NCBI GenBank assembly: GCA_028023455.1
Contig: JAQFVV010000254.1
Location: forward strand, 1,118,001 to 1,182,000
Origin: Epiperipatus broadwayi
Lineage: Eukaryota; Onychophora; Udeonychophora; Euonychophora; Peripatidae
DNA length: 64,000 bases
Direction: 5' to 3'
Position 1 is the first letter of the stretch. The number at the start of each line of letters is the position of its first letter. Positions 11,441-23,045 of this stretch are shown here, piece after piece. A program made the position numbers and the translations under genes. The notes under the pieces were generated by a model. It made no database searches and was not told where the DNA came from. It saw nothing but the letters and a program-made list of their open reading frames with translations.

Positions 11441-11817
11441 TACTCTTCCTTATGGAACTGAGACTTGGATTCTTAAAAGAAGAGCACTATAGAGGCTACT
11501 AGCCACTCAATGAAATATGAAGAAATTTAACAAGAAAACATCAGTAGTGAAATACCCAAGTGAGGATTTGTGTTGGACATATTGCTAAAAGAGTTGATAA
11601 TAAATGAATAGATAAAGTTTTAAATTAGACCTCCAAGAAATTGTAAAAGACCTAGAAAAAGACTGTATGTGAGATGGATGAATGAGATAAAAAAAAAAAC
11701 TTGTGGGTGTGATATAAAGAAGAGAGACTATGGATCAGGGAAACCGGAATACATTTGGAGAAGTCTCCATCTTGCAGTGGATCCATAATAGTTAATAATT
11801 GATGATGATGATATCTC
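11441..11817 (+). mobile_element. RTE-type LINE 3' fragment (copy 2)
   Basis: Parallels 18490-18915 of the larger RTE copy: TATGGAACTGAGACTTGGAT, AAAGACCTAGAAAAAGACTG, TGTGAGATGGATGAATGAGAT, then TCTCCATCTTGCAGTGGAT and a GATGATGATGAT tail. It has many substitutions and indels, so it is older than the copy at 16 kb. 5'-truncated, as usual for LINEs. Confidence 0.85.
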
Positions 11818-12588
11818 ATTTCAACTTTAGCTTTTAAGCAATGTGTTTCAGAAATAACTATTTTTTATTTCCAGGGTATTTGTATTCATATTATTATTTT
11901 ATCATATCAATATTTATGTCAGTTAGTAAATTTAAAACTTATTTTATAAATTAAAACATATAAATTCTAAGGATTAAAACGATTTTTCAATATATATACA
12001 TTGATTTTTTTTAATTATAATCCAAGCCTGCAAAATATATTTTAAATTATTTTTTCATTTATTTATTTTTTTATCAAAATAATTATTTCCTTTTTATTTA
12101 TTTTTTAGTGTGCTATAATTTTTCTGTGTTGTTGCAAAAATAACAATATCAATATACTTTTCACTTGAAGAATAGTAAAAAAAAAACTACCTAGAGTTAA
12201 ACGTAATATATGTTGATCAAAGGTCGTCTCACGTTTTGTAAATTATTTTTCTTGCACTCAGAGAAAATGAAAATAGTAATCTATCATAGGGAAAAATGTT
12301 AAAAGATCATACATTAGTAGAAAGTAAGAAAGTGAATAGGTTCTCACGTCTGGTTTATAATAAAAAAATAACCAAGAAAATCGAATAGCCGAATAATAAC
12401 GGTAGGAAAGATGTTTAGGATAAATTTAATAATGTGAAATTAAAAATTTAATTTGTTTACTTATTTAACATACTGATTTTTAAAATAGCTTGACACGATT
12501 TAACTAAAAATAAACAAATAAAATATGAATTGGAAAGTTAAAGTTATGAAATCCAGAAAATTAATATTATTAATAAAATATCACATGA
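11818..12588. other. AT-rich intergenic sequence, no gene seen
   Basis: No ORF or repeat recognised. Confidence 0.5.
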
Positions 12589-12589
12589 C

Positions 12590-12753
12590 CCCAAGCCCTA
12601 CTATATAGCATCTATTGGTTACCAAAGATTACATCAGAAAAAAAATATATTCTGACAGCTGTGAGCCAAATAATGGAACTCCACTTTAAGCTGTTTCCTA
12701 AATTTTAAATGCTAAAACATCATATGTATATAATAAATAGCCGATCATGTGAT
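12590..12753. repeat. segment bounded by inverted ATCACATGA(C/T)C ends
   Basis: ATATCACATGACC at the left and GATCATGTGATGT at the right are inverted matches. The same terminal word occurs at the ends of other repeats here (19060, 30121, 43565, 53172). It may be a truncated foldback joined to the family A copy that follows. Confidence 0.4.
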
Positions 12754-13092
12754 GTTTAATGGTTTAACACCAATTCTGGCTAAACGATGACGGTGACTAT
12801 GTTTATTAAAAAACAAAAAACACCAAAATGCATAAATACTGAACTGGGTTCAGATCTGTATGATTATACAAGTGAATGAGCTTGGATTGAAAACATTTCT
12901 GTGTTTTCATTTTAGATTCATAGCATTATAATTAAATAAAATGGTAAAAGGTGGCTGCTGGAAAGTTGCATTAGATTCACAGATCTAGATACAGTGTTCT
13001 CTGATCCAAACTTTCTCACTGATGAAGGCCACATGGTAGAAACTAGTCTGTATATGTTGGATAAATAGGTACCAGATAGGGATTCGATTACT
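12743..13092 (-). repeat. family A repeat with its long extension
   Basis: Minus-strand relative of 36019-36435. It begins with the GATCATGTGATG end, passes through ACTGGGTTCAGATCTGTATG and AAGTGAATGAGCTTGG, then the family A core (GTTGCATTAGATTCACAGAT, GAAACTAGTCTGTATATG), and stops after the AGGGATT block. The distal arm is missing. Confidence 0.7.
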
Positions 13093-15929
13093 ATGGCCTG
13101 CTAAATGGTGTTTTTGTTTGGTGACATTTACTACTGTTTTAAGATTTTAAATAAAAGAATTAGTATAGACATTATAAACATATGAAAAGAACCTCTAGGG
13201 TGACTCCAATTGAAATCTACATTCATTTGTGGTTTTATTAAGACCTTTAATTGTATCATCTTAATGATAAATTTGACAGTCCTTAACTATGCAGTTCATG
13301 GTTTAAGTTTGTTTACATCTACATACCATTTGTAGTTGATAAATTCTATTTATAAAGCATATCAATGCAGTTATTATGGGTTGTTTCATATCTGTTGGAT
13401 TCATTTTCATTCAAGAAGATTAAATCCAGCTTGCTTTACCGGTAGAACTGGAAAGAGAAGTTTGTTTGGATTTTCATAAGAACTCTGTTTTGTATTGACT
13501 GATTTCTTGATTGAAATCCAGAAAGAAACAGAAATAAAGAAAAAAAAAGAGAATTTGAAAAAAATAATTGCAATGTAAATACCAGTATCCGGAAGTGAAT
13601 TTGGATGTTGAAAACAATTATTTAAAAGAAGTTAATTTGGGGGGAAAAAAACAAATGAGAAGGGAAAAAGGTAGTTAAAAAATTATCTTTATTTATATAT
13701 GGTGGATATTAATATATAAAGAAATTACGATTGAAATATGGTATTGATGGTAAAAAAAATAAAATAAAAGAAAATCATAAGGTATATTAAATGGTTAGAT
13801 GTTTTACAAAAGTAAGAATAATTAATCACTTGATGTAGATATATTATTTCTGCAGAATATTAAGTTAGATGATGCAAGTATATAATCCAAAGCGCTTTTA
13901 TTGTAATAATTATGATATCATTACTTAATCTGAGATTCAAACTAATAGGAATAGAATAAAGAGAAAATCTTTGAACAAAACAACAACAAAACAATAAAAG
14001 TAGCTATAAAATATTTGCATTTATGAAAAAGGATATTCCTAACCAAATATAGATGTAATGATTTTGATATTCATTCAAAACTATGTAGATATTAAACCGA
14101 AAATTCACATTAAACCAGAATTATGTAATGTCAGCAATATACAGTAAACTTTATGGATTAGTAGGCTGCAAATATCATGGATCATTACATTTAACAACCT
14201 GGACAGTTGAGAACAGTGATACAAATAGTGTATTCAGAACCAAAAAGTTTAGGATCAATCATTAGCTAGCTAAAATAAAATAAAGAGTCAGTTTGATTAA
14301 TTAAATTGAAATCTTGATTTTATTTTGTTAGGAATAATGTTAAACATGATTACATTATGCAGTTTGTTGAGCAATTAATTGTATAATCATTTTTATTATA
14401 GTTTGTAATCTTGAGTTGAATATTACCATGACAAATATTACACTCCTTTGCAGTGACTTCCTGTTCTTCCACTTATTCTTTCAACAGATATCAGAAGGAA
14501 GTCTCATAGAGAATGTATAAGGTAGATTAGATTTGTCAATAACTCAAGATGTAGTTTCATTACTTATAACCATCTCAAATCATGATCCTCTTTAAATTTT
14601 TAACTACAGATCTATACTTGAAGAATTATGGTACAAACAAAAGAAAATACTTTGACATTACAAAACAAATTTCTTTTTTCACAACCATTAATAAAGTCAG
14701 ATGAACTTAATCTTTCCAGATATAGAACAACCCATGCTAACTGCTTTACAAATGGAATTTAACAGTTATTGATCTATGTAAATGTGGATAAATGTAAACT
14801 ATAAACTATATGACTGCCCAATCGATAACTACATTGACAGAATAAGTCATAAGTGAATCTAACTTATGGTTGAAATTTCTACAGGTTTTTCTTTGCTATT
14901 TTGTTAATAATGTCTAAAAAATCCTAATACTATATAAAATTAATTTTTGGTAAAAATATGATCTATTTAAATCTAGATATATTAATAGTGATCATGTTAT
15001 ATCGACAATATATTGTTTGATCATTGTTCACAGGCAAAACTCAGTTTAAATAAAAGAAAGACATAACTTATAACATATAAACATTGACTCTAAATGTCAA
15101 TTATTTGGGAAATGATAATGAATTTAGACAATGAAACTGAATTTGAAATATTCTTTGTTTGAGAATGTTTATAATTAAAATAAATGTTCTCATATTAAGC
15201 TTGTTCTCATTGTTTATCTATTGTCAAACTCAATGATTTTTTATTGATAAGGCAGATAACAGAATATATAGAGAATAGTACACAACCCAAGAAACAAATA
15301 AAAGAAAAGAAGAGTCATAAAAAGATCTTGAAAGAAAAGTAATATATTTTATTGCAAATGAAGCCATATCTGAGAGGTAACTATTTAGTTGGATCTATTC
15401 TCTTGAAGATGACATAATAAGTAATAGGCTAAATTATTTGTTGGGTGTACTCTGGGTAAAAGTAATTCCAAATTATCTGTGTTGATGATATTTCTCATGT
15501 TTATTCTGAAGAACTTAGGTTGATAGAATAAAAATACCAAATTATGTTTCTGGTTTTATAATGCATGTTTCAAAGTGTTTATGCTGACAGTGACAATAGA
15601 TGTCTTATTATTGTGATATATTTTCATACAAATTAACCATACCTTTAATTTCTGTCATTATAAAGAGATCTTGATATTGTATAAGGATGTTAACTGAAAA
15701 AAGACCCTTGGATTCCTCTTGGAGGCCTTAAAAAAACTGAGCAGGGAAAATTCCTATATGTCCACTCCATACATTATTGTCATTACAGTTGTTATTACTA
15801 TGTGATTATTCATATAGTATACGAACATGGATGGGCTGCTCATCAACATACATTAGCCAGAGTGGTGAGTTTATTGGCTTTTTACCTCCGAGTTTAAGAA
15901 TATTTTTTCAATATATACAATCATGACAG
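13093..15929. other. AT-rich intergenic sequence, no gene seen
   Basis: No domain-bearing ORF and no repeat matched to other places in the window. Confidence 0.5.
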
Positions 15930-18922
15930 ACAAAAATAAATCATGGCCCTTATTCCCAGGAGGCTGTAAAATCACCAACCAAGGCAGCAGTTGATGGCCG
16001 AAGGCAGAGGGTGCTAAGAATCCCGAATGTGGACTCAGGCTGCCATTTGATGACAACTTTTTATTTAGGTACTTACAACTGCAGATCACTTTCAAGTGAA
16101 GGAAGATTGCAAGAGTTAGAAAAAGAACTGTCTTATATTAAATGGGACATTATTGGAATTTGTGAAGTTAGAAGAAAAGGTGAAGAAACAATTGATTTAA
16201 AAAGTGGACATATACTCTACTATAAAGGCACAAGTATTGGAAATACAAGTGGAGTAGAATTCATTATAAATAAAAAATGGAAGAATAACATTGTGGAGAT
16301 TGATGGTGTATCAGACAGAGTGGCAAGATTAGTTTTACAACTTAATAGCAGATACCAAATGCAGATAATTCAGGTTTATGCCCCAACAAGTTCTCATAGT
16401 GATGAAGTTATAGAAGATTTTTATATGGATGTATAAAAGGCTTTTGATCAGAGTAAACAACATTTTAAAATTGTTATGGAAGACTTTAATGCTAGAATTG
16501 GTAAACAAATGAAAGATGAAAATGCTGTAGGTAGTTTTGGTTATGGTAATAGAAATGAGAGAGGACATAGACTTGTGGAGTTAGCTGAAAAAGAAAAACT
16601 TTATATTATGAATTCTTTTTTTGGGAAAAATGTTAAAAGGAAATGGACATGGAAGCATTCAAATGAAGGTACAGCAGAATTGGATTATATTTTGACTAAC
16701 CGAAAATACATATTTCAAGATTGTAATGTTGTTGTTTTTTTAAGATTGTAATGTTCTTAATAAATTTAACATAGGAAGTGATCACCGATTAGTAAGATGT
16801 AAGATACATGTTAATGCAAAACTAGAGAGACAAAAATTATTAAGAAAAACAATATTTACAGTTGATATTTCTAATCTTCAGAAACATTCTAATGAATGTA
16901 AATTAGAACTTACAAATCGGTTTCAAGTATTAGTAGATTTTGAACATGATTCAGATTTGAATAACATTAATAGGAAAATAAGCAATACACTTTTAAAAAC
17001 TGCAACAAAGATAGCTGGTAGAAAAAAGCAGCAATTGACCAGTAAAATTTCTACTGAGACTAGAGAATTTATGAAGAAAAGAAGGAATATGAGGATATAC
17101 AACAATGATGCATTAAAAAAGATTGAATATCTCGAACTTTGTAAAATGGTTCGGAAAAAAGTTGAAAATGATATAAGAAAGTATAATTGTGAACTAGCAA
17201 GGAAAGTTGTAGAAGAGAATAAAAGTCTAAAGAGTGTAAAACAACATTTTGGTATTGGTAGGACATTTATATCTGCAATAAGAAAAAAGATGGCATTATT
17301 ACTAAAAAGAGAGATGACATCATAAAAGGTGTAGAAGACCTCTATCAAGAATTATATAGTAATAAAGAACAAGTGCCTCCTATACATATTATATCTTCTG
17401 AATTGCCCAGAATTTTGAATGAGGAAGTGAGACATGCAATTAAATTGATGAAGAAAGGGAAGGCTCCAGGTAATGATGGAATTGTAATTGATATATTAAA
17501 AGAAGCAGGTGAAGAAATAGAAATTTTTTTAGCAAAGTTATATACCAAATGTCTAAATGATAAAGATGTACCAGATGATTGGAAGAATGCAGTATTAATA
17601 TTAATATTTAAAAAAGGTGATAAAGAAGATATTAGAAATTACAGACCTATCAGTCTTTTATCAGTTTTATACAAAATTTTTACTAAGATAATTACAACTC
17701 GTCTACAGAAAACACTGGATTTCCACCAACCAAGAAAACAAGCTGGATTTAAAAGTGGTTTTAGTACAGTAGATCATATCCAGGTATTGAGAGAAATTAT
17801 AGAAAGGACAAATGAATATGAGTTGCCATTATGCTTAGGATTTGTAGACTATGAAAAGGCATTTGATTCTATAAACATTTCTTCAGTGATTAAAGCATTG
17901 GATCATCAAGGTAGTAGATCCAGGATATTGTCATATTTTGAAGAATATTTATAAAAATGCAACAGCAACAATTAGATTACATAATGTTAGTAAAAAAAAT
18001 CAACATTGAAAAGGGTGTAAAACAGGGTGACTCCATATCTCCAAAACTTTTTACAGAAGTGCTGCAAAAAGTATTTTGTGGATTAAAATGGGAAGCTAAA
18101 GGAGTGAAAGTAAATGGAGATTATTTAAGTCATTTATATTTTGCGGATGATGTAGTTGTTTTTGAAAATAGTGCTTTAGAGTTAGCGGAAATGTTGCAGA
18201 AGTTATCAGATGAAAGTAGGAAAGTAGGACTAAAGATAAATGTTAAAAAGACTAAAGTAATGTTTAATAGATTTTCTCAAAATATGAAAATAAAGATTGA
18301 TTATGGTGAATTAGAAGAAGTTAACAGTTACAAATACCTTGGTCAGATTATTAATACAGATGGAAACATAATGAGGGAAATTAATCATAGAATTAAACTT
18401 GTTTGGAGTGCTTTTTGTAGAAATAACTTGATACTAAAAGGAAATATGCCTATGTGTTTGAAAAGGAAGGTTTTTAATAAATGTGTTTTGCCAGTTTTTA
18501 CTTATGGATCTGAGACTTGGACACTTAATAAAAGAGCAATACAGAGACTTCAGACCACTGAAAAAAGTATGGAGAGATGCATGTTGGGAGTAACAAGAAG
18601 GGATCGAAAGTGCAATGTATGGGTAAGAGAACAAACAGGTGTTACTGACCTCATTGAAAAAATTAAAAGACTGAAGTGGAGTTGGGCTGGACATATTGTT
18701 AGAAGAGATGATAACAGATAGACAGTTGAAATTTTAAACTGGATTCCAAGAGATTGTAAAAGACCCAGAATGAGACCACATGTGAGATGGATGGATGAAA
18801 TAAGCAAGTGTGCAGGGGTAATGTGGAGAAGAGAAGCTAAATATAGGAAAAGATGGATTGAACTTGGAGAGATCTTCATCCTGCAGTGGATTGATAATGG
18901 TTGATGATGATGATGATAATAG
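15930..18922 (+). mobile_element. nearly full-length RTE-clade LINE
   Basis: A short 5' region of higher GC (from about 15930) is followed by a single endonuclease-reverse transcriptase ORF. The element ends directly after the stop codon with a TGATGA-type microsatellite tail (18902-18918). One ORF with an APE endonuclease, almost no 3' UTR and a simple-repeat tail are typical of RTE-clade elements. The exact 5' end is not defined by a target duplication that I can see. Two shorter 3' fragments lie at 11441 and 38137, all on the plus strand. Confidence 0.85.
16011..18904 (+). pseudogene. RTE LINE polymerase: APE endonuclease and reverse transcriptase, broken
   Basis: Domains in order: APE-type endonuclease with TYNCRSL, GICEVRR (metal-binding Glu), VYAPTSSHS, EDFNARIG (the usual Gly before DFNA is Glu), LDYIL and, after a frameshift, GSDHRLVR; then reverse transcriptase with KAPGNDGI, NYRPISLL, the motif A Asp in FVDYEKAFDS, KGVKQGDSISP, an intact FADD in LYFADDVVVF, LKINVKKTK and YKYLG; then a C-terminal part with GHIVRRD. 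Breaks: in-frame TAA at 16434, a small AGATTGTAATGTT duplication with frameshift at about 16712-16752, frameshifts near 17290, 17940 and 17990, and a TAG for Trp at 18719. The natural stop is TGA at 18902-18904. Length fits RTE polymerases of about 950-1000 codons. It cannot make an intact protein. Confidence 0.9.
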
Positions 18923-19098
18923 ACATCATTCCTAATTATATGATGGAAGTATAGATTTTATTTTTACATATATCTTATGAGATGATGCATTAATTTTGGA
19001 AAAGAATCTGATTGTAAATCCTGAAGACTTTCAAAGATTATATTAGTAAAAATCAGTCATATATCACATGACCTATATAGCTTGTATTACCAATATGT
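18923..19098. other. short spacer
   Basis: Includes ATATCACATGACC near 19056-19072, the terminal word seen in other foldbacks, so the next element may start here. Confidence 0.35.
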
Positions 19099-19291
19099 AA
19101 TATATAAAGAGCCTGCTACTAGCTCTAAACAAGCTTAATTATTTTATTTTTTATGATAAATGCTACAAGAGAAAATACATGAAGTTTTTATCTATGATGG
19201 TCCTCATCCCCAGACCAGTTTTGAGCTATGGCTCTCATCAGTGAGAAATAATTAAGCTTGTTTAAAGCTAGTAGCAGGCTCTTTATATATT
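19099..19291. repeat. family C foldback, copy 1
   Basis: Outer arms: TATATAAAGAGCCTGCTACT plus AGCTCTAAACAAGCTTAATT at the left, and the near-exact complement at 19250-19290. The middle carries TCCCCAGACCAGTTTTGAGC and TCTCATCAGTGAGA. Related to 37871-38069 by the CTCTAAACAAGCTT arm. Non-coding. Confidence 0.85.
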
Positions 19292-21090
19292 AAAGATTAT
19301 ATTGTAAATTTGGATAGTTGCCATTTTACCATATTAACTTGTTGCTAATGAGAACAAAGTAGCTACTCTGTGTTATATCAACAATATTTCAGAAATTCCT
19401 AAAATTATCTTTCAAGAATGTTTATCTATTTCATAAAGAAAAATAATATTATTAATATTTATTAAGAATTTCACAAAGAAGATAAAAAAATGTCTACATT
19501 TTTTTACTTTCTTGAATCAGAGGAATATGAGATAGTTTAGTCTCAATCCATAACAAATGATAGGTATAGTTAATAGGAGGGAAGGGGAAGTTTAGGTAGC
19601 TTCTGATAATAATCAGATCTCATCAAACTTCTCTGAGAAAAGATTTAATATCAGACATTATTTCCTTTATGTCCCTACTTTCTTTGATGAATTGATAGTG
19701 TAGACTGTGAAGCATAAGGTTTTGTACTTCTACCACTTCAACATCTTACGAACTCCGGAGCAATAAAACTATTCTGTTATTTACATTTATGATTCTCTAA
19801 AATAATCTGAACATGAAAAAGTGGTTTTTTGTGACATGTGCATGCCCACCAAATTAAATTATCACCTCTTGCTTGGCAAATACTTAATAATGATATGGAA
19901 ATTTTTCTAATATATTAATGAAATATGTTAATATGTATTAAGTGAAGAAAATAATAGATATATACAAAGTAACTTTCAAAATTATAAATAATACAAAACA
20001 ATGTAATTGTACTACTGAACCTTCTATGTAGTATTACTTGAATCATAAAGTTTGGCAAAAATAAACCAACAAATGTTTACTGTTTTGCTCCAATTTGTTT
20101 CTCAAAGCTTAATGAATTTATTCAAAAAAAGTTGTAAAGGCTTAATGAATTCATTTAGAATAAGTTTTATCCTGAAAATATTAACTACCTCATAAAGTAT
20201 AGTCTGTTACACAAAATAATTTTTAAAAATCACATTTATATAAAAGTTTTATATAAACGAAATGATACATAAATGTTAATACACACAATAATTTCAAATT
20301 AAATTTATAATAGTGGAAAGGGTTCCTATTTTATCTGACATCAATCTCAGTATACTACCTTTCTTTGTCAAAAAGTCATCTCTTTAATGTATGTGATATC
20401 TTGTGTAAATGATCATATTATACTTGAAGGCTTATTAACAATAAATATCCTAAAGTTATATTGATGAAAAATGAAACAAGAAGTCATTTTCATTGCCTTA
20501 TGTACATCATTAAAGCCAGTCAACACTTAGACCAAACCAATATCAATAAAAATCAACAATTTCAAACTGTTGCCAAGGCAACCCTGTTTTAACAATAAAG
20601 GTAAATTTCACAGATTAATATAGGTGTAATTACTTAATAAATGGGAATTCTATTTGTAAATGAAGCTAAAACCACAGTCAAAATATATTAAAGAACAGAA
20701 ACCCATCATATCAGTTCTTCAGGCTCAAAAAAACAGTAGCAAACTTGTCCAAGTTATTACTAACCAAAAGATGACTGCTTTGAATTAGATATTCACATTG
20801 TTATGTATATGATTTTAACTTTATTTATAAAACAGAGTTCCCATTTATTAAATAATTTATATCCATGTTAATCCATTAAAACATTACATTTAAATACATA
20901 AGTTACTAATGGAAGAGACATAATGTTAATTGCAATGTAAAAAAATGTTGCTATACATTGTATCTTAATCCTTATAGCTATAATGTACAGCTACTAGCTC
21001 ATACATAACAGCATGTGTGATTGATTGATCAGGAGCATTCTTATTTTGTTCAGTAGTAACTTGGAGAAGTTTGATGTTGTTTTCTTTCAG
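19292..21090. other. AT-rich intergenic sequence, no gene seen
   Basis: No ORF or repeat recognised. Confidence 0.5.
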
Positions 21091-21386
21091 CCTGAAAAAA
21101 CAGTCTGAATGGTTGCTGCACTTGTCGCAACAAGTTTACCTTTCCTCATCCCAAGCCTGAAGACACATTCATTTTCAAGCTGAAGGAATTTCACCATCAG
21201 GACAGAATAATCTCATCCAGATTCTTATTTGACAACACATGGAGCCTGATTAAGCTGGATTAGACAACACCAGTGATCACATCAGAACATCTGGTTGTCT
21301 GAGTAACATGGATAACTATTATTTTTGATTTACAATTGTATCATTATTACATACGGTTTTTCAATAAAGTTATTTATAAATATGCC
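21091..21386 (+). other. candidate 3'-terminal exon
   Basis: A pyrimidine-rich acceptor GTTGTTTTCTTTCAG ends at 21090. It is followed by about 270 bases of more balanced composition and an AATAAA polyadenylation signal at 21363-21368. All frames close quickly, so it would be a 3' UTR or a non-coding RNA exon. No upstream exon can be paired with it confidently. Confidence 0.25.
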
Positions 21387-21872
21387 TTAGCTAAGTTTTA
21401 ACTTCACTTACAAAATAGTGAAAAGATGAGTGGTTCTCTCTCCAACCTATCCATGCAAATCATTGAATTAATGCTTGTATTACATAATTTAATTAGGTTA
21501 TTCTCATGGAAACTATATAATTGTTAGTCTATTTGGATCATGTGTTGTATACTTTAACACATGATGATTCAATGCACTAATATTAATTTTTGTTTTAAAT
21601 TGGAAAAAACTGCTGCTTAAATATTAGAAGTGATATGAATAGTGTAAAGTAGGGAAGCTATAAGTTGTAAAAGTGTTTTCAAGTAGTTTCCAAAATTTCA
21701 TGATGGCAGGGATAATATTGAAGTTGATCCAAGAAGTAGCTAAACTCACTGTCATATTAAAATTTTTTGTTTCAAATAGCTAAAGTATATCACTAGGTCA
21801 GTCATGCTGATTCAGAAAAAGTGGTGCAGGCATCTTAAAAAGAAAACCAGACACTGTTTACAGAGACACATT
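21387..21872. other. AT-rich intergenic sequence, no gene seen
   Basis: Nothing recognised. Confidence 0.5.
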
Positions 21873-21909
21873 ACACACGCACACACACACACATATATAT
21901 ATATATATA
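21873..21909. repeat. (CA)n-(TA)n microsatellite
   Basis: An ACACAC run passes directly into an ATATAT run. Confidence 0.95.
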
Positions 21910-21938
21910 AACATTAAATTAAACATGAACTTAATGTA

Positions 21939-22152
21939 ATTAAAAGCACTCTAAATGTTGGGCAAAGGATCAAGACTACAAATCCATCTATTCTTGGGAG
22001 CTCTGATGTTTATAAGCAAACCTTTAACAACATTGTTGTTAACATTGTTGACAAAAGTACACATCAATATTGACAAAGGTATCAGAACTCCCAAGAAAAG
22101 GTAAATTCACTCTATTCTTGATCCGTTGTTAAACACTTAAAGTGCTTTAATA
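21939..22152. repeat. family D foldback
   Basis: Imperfect arms of about 75 bp: ATTAAAAGCACTCTAAATG, GGATCAAGACTA and TTCTTGGGAGCTCTGAT at the left match the reverse complement of the right side. The centre has GTTGTTAACATTGTTGAC. Single copy in this window. Confidence 0.75.
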
Positions 22153-22901
22153 CATAGAGTAGTGTTTACCCACTTTGCATGTGTAAATATTGAAACAGTC
22201 AATCTTAGTTCAAGATTGAGTTTCACTGTTCTATCACAACCCGCATTTCATCCTGTTTTGCTTTTGTCATATGTATATAAACTATATGTATACTTATGAG
22301 AAGCACCTATAAAAATTACAAATATAAATTTTAAATAAAAATTATTTAATTATTTTGATATTAATGTCACTAGATGTGACTCAGATATATACTTATATTA
22401 ACGAAGCTTTTTTTAATATCTAAAAGGGCAAACAAATATTGTAAATAATTTTGTATTTTTTTTTATTATATCTTATTTATTTTGTAATCATTTTTCATTA
22501 TAAAACTACATATGAATTCAATATGGAAGATGCAATCACCGACTGTGCAAGAATAATTAAAGGGGTGGGAACATTAGTTTGTTTTATGATTAAAAAGGAA
22601 TTTTTAAATTAAAGTAAAATTTAAAACAAAGCTAATTGATTGTTAGTTGTTAACATTTTTATCAAATTTATTTCCAATCTGGAAATTGATGTGAATTTAT
22701 TTTTGGACAGTTATCTTGTGTTTGCGTCTTCAATAACAATATAGAAAATATATCTGTAAATTAAAGATTAATTAAGAGTTAAGAAATTTAATTAAAAACA
22801 TTCTTTGAATAATTCAAAGTTTGTATAAATAGGGTGAAAAATATATTGTGTCAGAGTTCGGTCAATAGTCACTAACCGATTTCATGTCTGTTTAATTTTG
22901 A
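22153..22901. other. AT-rich intergenic sequence, no gene seen
   Basis: Nothing recognised. Confidence 0.5.
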
Positions 22902-23045
22902 GGGGCCTAAGCCACCTTCTCCATCTTCAGCCAGACTCTTCACCATGCTGAGATGTAGATCCTCCCGATCAAGAGTGCCCATGCCATTAAAGAATGCCAT
23001 CTGCCACAGAAGATTCATCAGTACTTCATTCCATAGAATGCTGAG
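22902..23045 (+). other. weak exon-like patch
   Basis: A GC-balanced 144-base patch between a TTTAATTTTGAG acceptor-like site and a GCTGAG|GTAACC donor-like site. No protein family is recognised in any frame. Composition and splice-like ends are the only support. Confidence 0.2.

Noticed and set aside
16923-17348. Minus-strand ORF of 141 codons
   Set aside because: Antisense of the RTE linker; a Phe/Leu/Ser-rich shadow of a Lys/Glu-rich coding strand.
18434-18879. Minus-strand ORFs of 86 and 109 codons
   Set aside because: Antisense shadows of the RTE polymerase C-terminus.
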